A stretch of DNA of 14,654 nucleotides. Origin: Lachnospiraceae bacterium. Lineage in GTDB: Bacteria > Bacillota > Clostridia > Lachnospirales > Lachnospiraceae. Where the stretch lies: assembly GCA_022798035.1 (NCBI GenBank), contig JAAWLS010000023.1, forward strand, positions 1-14,654, written 5' to 3'. Both the position numbers and the translations under genes were made by a program. Shown in pieces: positions 7,689 to 14,654 of this stretch. The notes beneath the pieces were generated by a model. The model searched no databases. It saw nothing but the letters and a program-made list of their open reading frames with translations, and was not told the DNA's origin. The stretch's first letter is position 1. Each line of letters opens with the position of its first letter.

Positions 7689-7739
7689 ATCAATCAACTT
7701 GATATGTCAAAAGATAGAGGCAGATTCTGAGAAATAGAA

Positions 7740-7768
7740 TTGACAGGGGATTTTTTACTCTTTACAAT
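7740..7768 (+). promoter_or_regulatory. Near-consensus sigma-A promoter for the HD-GYP/kinase pair
   Basis: A perfect -35 box TTGACA (7740-7745) and a one-mismatch -10 box TACAAT (7763-7768) are separated by exactly 17 bases. Transcription would begin near 7775, about 30 bases before the HD-GYP start codon. It follows the purB terminator, so the signalling genes form a separate transcription unit. Confidence 0.85.
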
Positions 7769-7803
7769 GAGTTTCGTGTAGAAATGAACCATGGGAGGAT
7801 TTT

Positions 7804-9240
7804 ATGAGATATATAGAGATGGAACGGGTGCAGCCTGGAATGATGCTGGGTCGGGGAATCTATGATTTTTCAGACCGCAATCTCTTGTCAGATGGAAAAG
7901 TGCTGACAGAAGAATTGATTGAGCGGTTGATGGAGCGAGGCTATCCCGGCGTTTATATAGAGGATGAACTGTCAAAAGATATACAGATTCAGGAAGCGAT
8001 TTCTGCGGAGCTGCGCAATCATGCGGTTCGTTCTCTGCAGGATTTGAATATTGACGAGGCGGTTGAAGTCGCGAAAAAAATCGTGGAACAGATTTTGGAA
8101 TCCAAAACGGTTTCTCTGGATTTGGTGGATTTACGTTCTTTTGACGATTACACCTACCGCCATTCTGTGAATGTGGCAGTACTTTCCACAGTGATTGCCA
8201 TGGGGCTGGGCTATAGCCATGAGGATTTAATTGAGATATGCGTTTCAGCCATTTTTCATGATTTAGGCAAACTGCTGATTGACAAAGAAATTTTAAATAA
8301 ACCGGGCAAACTGAGCGCCATGGAAAATGAGGTGATGCGGCATCATCCTCAAATGTCTTATGATATGCTGGCTGAAAAATGGAACATTTCTGCAAAAGTA
8401 CGAATGGGAGCGTTGTGCCACCATGAGAATGAAGACGGCAGCGGCTATCCCAACGGGCTCTTTGGAGAGAATATACATCCCTTTGCAAAAATTATCCATG
8501 TGACAGACGTTTATGATGCGTTGTCCTCCAAACGTCCCTACAAAGATGCCTGTTCTTTTTCTGAGGCATTGGAATATCTTATGGGAGGGTGCGGAACACT
8601 GTTTGACAAAGAGGTTGTGGATGCCTTTTTGAGATATGTGCCCGTCTATCCTAAGGGTTCTATGGTGGAATTGTCAGATGGAAGGGAGGCAATTGTACTG
8701 GAAAATTCTTCTCTGAATCTGCTGCGTCCAAAACTGCTTTTGATGGACGGCGATGTCCTGGATTTGATGGAAGGAAAAGGGAACCGCAGCATTACGATTC
8801 TGCGCCAGGCAGGGGGAAGAGTAATGAAGTCGGAGGAGATTGGTGAAAATGAAAAGGGACGGAACGTCAGGAGACAGCATATTCTGGTGGTGGACGATAT
8901 GATTACCAGCCTGAAAACCGTGAAAAAGGTTTTAGAAAAAGAATATCAAGTCTCTCTTGTGAAATCAGGGGAGCAGGCGCTGGCTTTTCTGGAGAAAGCG
9001 CAGCCAGACTTGATTTTGATGGACATTGCCATGCCCAATAAAAACGGAATTGAGACCGTAAAAGAGATGAAAGAGCAGATTCCAAAAGAAATCCCTGTGA
9101 TTTTTCTGTCCTCCATTCGGGATTTACATACAGTTCTGGAGTGCAAAGGGGTGCACGCAGCAGATTTTATCATCAAGCCTTTTGACGCATTTTATCTGCA
9201 GGAGCGGGTGCAGGCCGTATTGGAGGAAGCAAATGCCTGA
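7804..9240 (+). CDS. HD-GYP phosphodiesterase with C-terminal receiver domain
   Basis: HD-GYP domains usually hydrolyse cyclic-di-GMP, a bacterial second messenger. This 478-residue protein has a small N-terminal domain (about 1-75, VQPGMMLGRGIYD), common in Firmicute HD-GYP proteins. The HD-GYP domain follows at about 110-280, with H120, the H152-D153 pair (FHDLGK), H206-H207 (HHENEDG) and GYP at 214-216. All the key metal ligands appear intact. A linker follows, and then a response-regulator receiver at about 358-475: acidic pair D364-D365, phospho-acceptor D407 (LILMDIAMP) and K458 (IIKPFD). The more usual order is receiver first. The start has GGGAGG at 7793-7798 with 5-base spacing. Its last codons overlap a start codon (9233) in another frame, the original start of the kinase locus downstream. 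It is likely the output of that kinase's phosphorelay. No transmembrane segment is seen; it should be cytoplasmic. Confidence 0.93.
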   Translation: MRYIEMERVQPGMMLGRGIYDFSDRNLLSDGKVLTEELIERLMERGYPGVYIEDELSKDIQIQEAISAELRNHAVRSLQDLNIDEAVEVAKKIVEQILESKTVSLDLVDLRSFDDYTYRHSVNVAVLSTVIAMGLGYSHEDLIEICVSAIFHDLGKLLIDKEILNKPGKLSAMENEVMRHHPQMSYDMLAEKWNISAKVRMGALCHHENEDGSGYPNGLFGENIHPFAKIIHVTDVYDALSSKRPYKDACSFSEALEYLMGGCGTLFDKEVVDAFLRYVPVYPKGSMVELSDGREAIVLENSSLNLLRPKLLLMDGDVLDLMEGKGNRSITILRQAGGRVMKSEEIGENEKGRNVRRQHILVVDDMITSLKTVKKVLEKEYQVSLVKSGEQALAFLEKAQPDLILMDIAMPNKNGIETVKEMKEQIPKEIPVIFLSSIRDLHTVLECKGVHAADFIIKPFDAFYLQERVQAVLEEANA

Positions 9241-9342
9241 ATTATATTTAATACTGCAGATTGCAGGGGCTATGCTGGCGCTGGAGAGAAGCATCACTTG
9301 TATTTTCAAAAACAGAATGTACTGGAAGTCAACGGCATACAG

Positions 9343-9346
<4 letters not shown>
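9233..9346 (+). pseudogene. 37-codon remnant: first membrane helix of the histidine kinase, out of frame
   Basis: An ATG at 9233 overlaps the end of the HD-GYP gene (ATGCCTGA) and has GGAGG at 9222-9226 with 6-base spacing, the best start in this area. It encodes MPELYLILQIAGAMLALE, a plausible first membrane helix, then 19 residues of ordinary-looking frame, and stops with TGA at 9344-9346. That TGA overlaps the ATG at 9343 of the kinase frame (ATGA). In the kinase frame, bases 9283-9342 encode a loop (EKHHLYFQKQN...) that resembles the loop before the fifth helix of seven-span histidine kinase sensors, so homology starts upstream of any good start in that frame. I infer an internal deletion removed helices 2-4 and shifted the frame. 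The short peptide might still couple translation to the kinase. Confidence 0.55.
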
Positions 9347-13040
<3,694 letters not shown>

Positions 13041-13106
13041 AAAGATATCAGTTCAGGGGCGTTTTTATTTCCGTGGAAAGCGAGATATCGTTTTACCGTC
13101 CGCTTT

Positions 13107-13129
13107 GCCCGGAAGTACCGTTCCTGGGC
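13107..13129. promoter_or_regulatory. Small hairpin between eno and secG
   Basis: GCCCGGAA (13107-13114) pairs with TTCC-T-GGGC (13121-13129), an 8-bp stem with one bulged T and a 6-base loop. No U-run follows. A second possible pairing upstream brings together two GATATC sites (13045-13050 and 13084-13089) around a T-rich segment. One of these may help end the eno transcript, but neither is a textbook terminator. Confidence 0.35.
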
Positions 13130-13147
13130 TGATGGAATAGAAAAAAC

Positions 13148-13176
13148 TTGAAAAATGTTCCTGGATGTGATATGAT
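13148..13176 (+). promoter_or_regulatory. Sigma-A promoter for secG
   Basis: The -35 box TTGAAA (13148-13153) and -10 box TATGAT (13171-13176) are separated by 17 bases, with a TG extension at 13168-13169. Transcription would start about 35 bases before the secG ATG. This makes secG independent of eno. Confidence 0.8.
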
Positions 13177-13218
13177 GATACAAGTTGTGAGCAAAAGAGT
13201 CACAGGAGGTACGGAAAA

Positions 13219-13458
13219 ATGGCAGTATTAAAGACGGTTTTAATGGTAGTATTTATTTTAATAAGTATCGGATTGACAGTGATTGTATTAATGCAGGAAG
13301 GCAAATCTGCGGGACTTGGAACCATCAGCGGTGCGGCAGATACATACTGGGGCAAGAATAAAGGACGTTCCAAAGAGGGAATCCTGGTGAAGATAACCAG
13401 AGTCATGGTAGTTCTTTTCCTGGTGATTGCAGCTGTATTAAATATCGGAAGCTTTTAG
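13219..13458 (+). CDS. secG: Preprotein translocase subunit SecG
   Basis: SecG is the small third subunit of the SecYEG channel and assists SecA-driven export across the cytoplasmic membrane. The 79-residue protein has the standard hairpin shape: a first membrane span at about 4-25 (VLMVVFILISIGLTVIVLMQ), the conserved EGKSAGLG...GAADTYWGKNKGRS loop at about 27-51, and a second span at about 57-76. AGGAGG at 13204-13209 precedes the ATG. It has its own promoter and terminator. secG followed by rnr is a common Firmicute arrangement, which supports both calls. Confidence 0.96.
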   Translation: MAVLKTVLMVVFILISIGLTVIVLMQEGKSAGLGTISGAADTYWGKNKGRSKEGILVKITRVMVVLFLVIAAVLNIGSF

Positions 13459-13495
13459 TCAGCTGTTTTCTCAAGGGACGGCTGTGGGATACGAG

Positions 13496-13524
13496 AGAGA
13501 CTGTCGGTAGGGCAGTCTCTTTTT
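13496..13524 (+). terminator. Intrinsic terminator after secG
   Basis: AGAGACTG (13496-13503) pairs exactly with CAGTCTCT (13513-13520) around a 9-base loop, followed by TTTT (13521-13524). It lies 38 bases after the secG stop. Its T-run is shared with the left arm of the next palindrome. Confidence 0.85.
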
Positions 13525-13566
13525 ATCTTATAGGAAATTCCTCTGGATTTCCTATAAGATAAAAAG
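13519..13566. repeat. Perfect 20-bp-arm palindrome between secG and rnr
   Basis: Arms 13519-13538 and 13547-13566 are exact inverted complements over 20 bp, centred on an 8-base segment (TCCTCTGG) that can add a CC/GG pairing. The left arm begins CTTTTTATC and the right arm ends GATAAAAAG. As transcribed, the U-run precedes the stem and the A-run follows, which is the opposite of a terminator. It overlaps the T-run of the secG terminator. It may be a small repetitive element or an RNA-processing hairpin ahead of rnr. TCT flanks both ends, too short to prove a target duplication. Confidence 0.85.
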
Positions 13567-13646
13567 TCTTCCGGGCAAGATGCGCACTACGGAGGAAGAG
13601 AATGGTGTGTATTCGCACAAGAGGAGAGTTTTGATAGGAGAAATAA

Positions 13647-14654
13647 ATGGAAAGAGAATTGATGAAGAATAGAAAAAAGATGATATGTGAACTGATGGGC
13701 AGTGATTTCTACGTGCCCATGAAGTTAAAAGAGCTGGCAATTTTTTTGGATGTGCCAAAAGAAGAGCGGGAGGAGCTGGAGCAGGTTCTCTCGGAACTGA
13801 TGGCAGAGGGCAGGATAGAAATATCCAAACGCGGCAAATATTCCAAGTCAGAAGGACGTTCCCTGTGCGGCACGTTCATTGGAAATGTCCGTGGATTTGG
13901 ATTCGTGGACATTGAGGGAGAAGAGGAGGATATTTTTATTCCAGAGTCTCAAACAAACGGCGCTATGGATGGAGATACCGTTCAGGTTGCTCTGGCGGCG
14001 CAGAGGTCAGAGGATGGAAGACGCAGAGAAGGCGTTGTGGTGAAAATTCTCCAAAGAGGAATTACCCGAGTGGTGGGCACATTCCAGAAGAGTAAAAACT
14101 TTGGGTTTGTGGTTCCGGACAATGTGAAAGTGGGACAGGATGTATTCATTCCGCTGGAGCGTTCCAAGGGTGCAGTGGACGGTCATAAAGTGGTGGTGGA
14201 AATCACAGATTACGGCAATGAGAAGAAGAAACCGGAAGGAAAAGTGGTGGAGATTATCGGTCATATCAACGACCCAGGAACCGATATTATGTCTATTGTA
14301 AAAGGATATGACCTTCCCACAGAATTTCCGGAAAAAGTACTGCAGCAGGCAGAGAACGTGGGAAAACCTGTCACTACGGCGGACATGGCGGGCCGCAAGG
14401 ATATCCGGGAGTGGCAGATGGTAACGATTGACGGGGAAGACGCCAAGGACTTGGACGATGCCATTACGCTCACAAGAGAGGGGGAAAATTACCGCCTGGG
14501 AGTTCATATTGCAGATGTGACCAATTATGTGCAGGAACACAGCGCTCTGGATGTGGAGGCTTTGGAGCGGGGCACCAGCGTCTATCTGGTGGACCGTGTC
14601 ATTCCCATGCTGCCTCACCGATTGTCCAATGGTATCTGCTCTCTGAACGCAGGG
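13647..14654 (+). CDS. rnr: Ribonuclease R, N-terminal part (3' end outside window)
   Basis: RNase R is a processive 3'-to-5' exoribonuclease that degrades structured RNA and helps trans-translation. The first 336 codons are open to the right edge; the full protein is usually 700 or more residues. Visible parts: an N-terminal helix-turn-helix-like segment (about 1-75), two OB-type cold-shock domains (GTFIGNVRGFGFVDIEGEEEDIFIP from about 76, and a second with VGTFQKSKNFGFVVPDN), and the start of the RNB catalytic domain with RKDIREWQMVTIDGEDAKDLDDAITL, whose clustered aspartates (D..D..DD) bind catalytic Mg. The ATG at 13647 has AGGAG at 13636-13640 with 6-base spacing. I saw no clear promoter in the 80 bases after the palindrome. 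In many Firmicutes smpB and ssrA follow. Confidence 0.95.
   Translation, partial: MERELMKNRKKMICELMGSDFYVPMKLKELAIFLDVPKEEREELEQVLSELMAEGRIEISKRGKYSKSEGRSLCGTFIGNVRGFGFVDIEGEEEDIFIPESQTNGAMDGDTVQVALAAQRSEDGRRREGVVVKILQRGITRVVGTFQKSKNFGFVVPDNVKVGQDVFIPLERSKGAVDGHKVVVEITDYGNEKKKPEGKVVEIIGHINDPGTDIMSIVKGYDLPTEFPEKVLQQAENVGKPVTTADMAGRKDIREWQMVTIDGEDAKDLDDAITLTREGENYRLGVHIADVTNYVQEHSALDVEALERGTSVYLVDRVIPMLPHRLSNGICSLNAG

Noticed and set aside
13580-13672. 30-codon frame before rnr
   Set aside because: It overlaps the rnr start in another frame and has no ribosome site or recognisable sequence.
14007-14618. 203-codon minus-strand frame in rnr
   Set aside because: It is antisense to clear RNase R coding sequence.

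Overview
This 14.65 kb window looks like chromosomal DNA from a low-to-mid GC Firmicute, most likely a member of Clostridia/Lachnospiraceae. That placement is an inference from protein style, AGGAGG-type ribosome binding sites and gene content; no rRNA or tRNA is present to fix it. Every gene I can support is on the + strand. Most of the window is housekeeping, and no stretch longer than 300 bases lacks a gene.

Layout. (1) 2-1919: the 3' end of a multi-span membrane protein, then a TTG-started protein with four membrane spans and a ComEC-like metallo-beta-lactamase domain. (2) 1925-3547: a promoter and gpmI (cofactor-independent phosphoglycerate mutase). (3) 3623-7639: purine genes purC, purF and purB, closed by a good intrinsic terminator at 7649. 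The purF-purB gap holds a long hairpin and two copies of a 53-bp GC-rich direct repeat. (4) 7740-11661: a consensus-like sigma-A promoter driving a two-gene signalling unit. It encodes an HD-GYP protein with a C-terminal receiver domain, then a hybrid histidine kinase (kinase, receiver, HPt). The kinase 5' end appears to carry an out-of-frame internal deletion: the well-placed start at 9233 encodes one membrane helix in another frame and stops at 9346, overlapping the ATG of the remaining kinase. (5) 11721-13040: eno (enolase). (6) 13148-14654: promoter, secG, terminator, a 20-bp-arm palindrome, and the first 336 codons of rnr (RNase R), which runs off the window. secG followed by rnr is a common Firmicute order, usually continued by smpB and ssrA.

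How the genes work together: gpmI and eno catalyse consecutive glycolytic steps. purC, purF and purB belong to de novo purine synthesis; purB also acts in the last AMP step. The HD-GYP/kinase pair forms a plausible phosphorelay (kinase His to receiver Asp to HPt His to the receiver of the HD-GYP protein) that would control cyclic-di-GMP breakdown. secG and rnr belong to protein export and RNA turnover.

I found no clear, wholly new system. The points most worth a second look are the deleted but possibly translation-coupled kinase, the inverted HD-GYP/receiver domain order, the membrane-anchored ComEC-like hydrolase, and the repeat and hairpin elements in the purF-purB and secG-rnr gaps.
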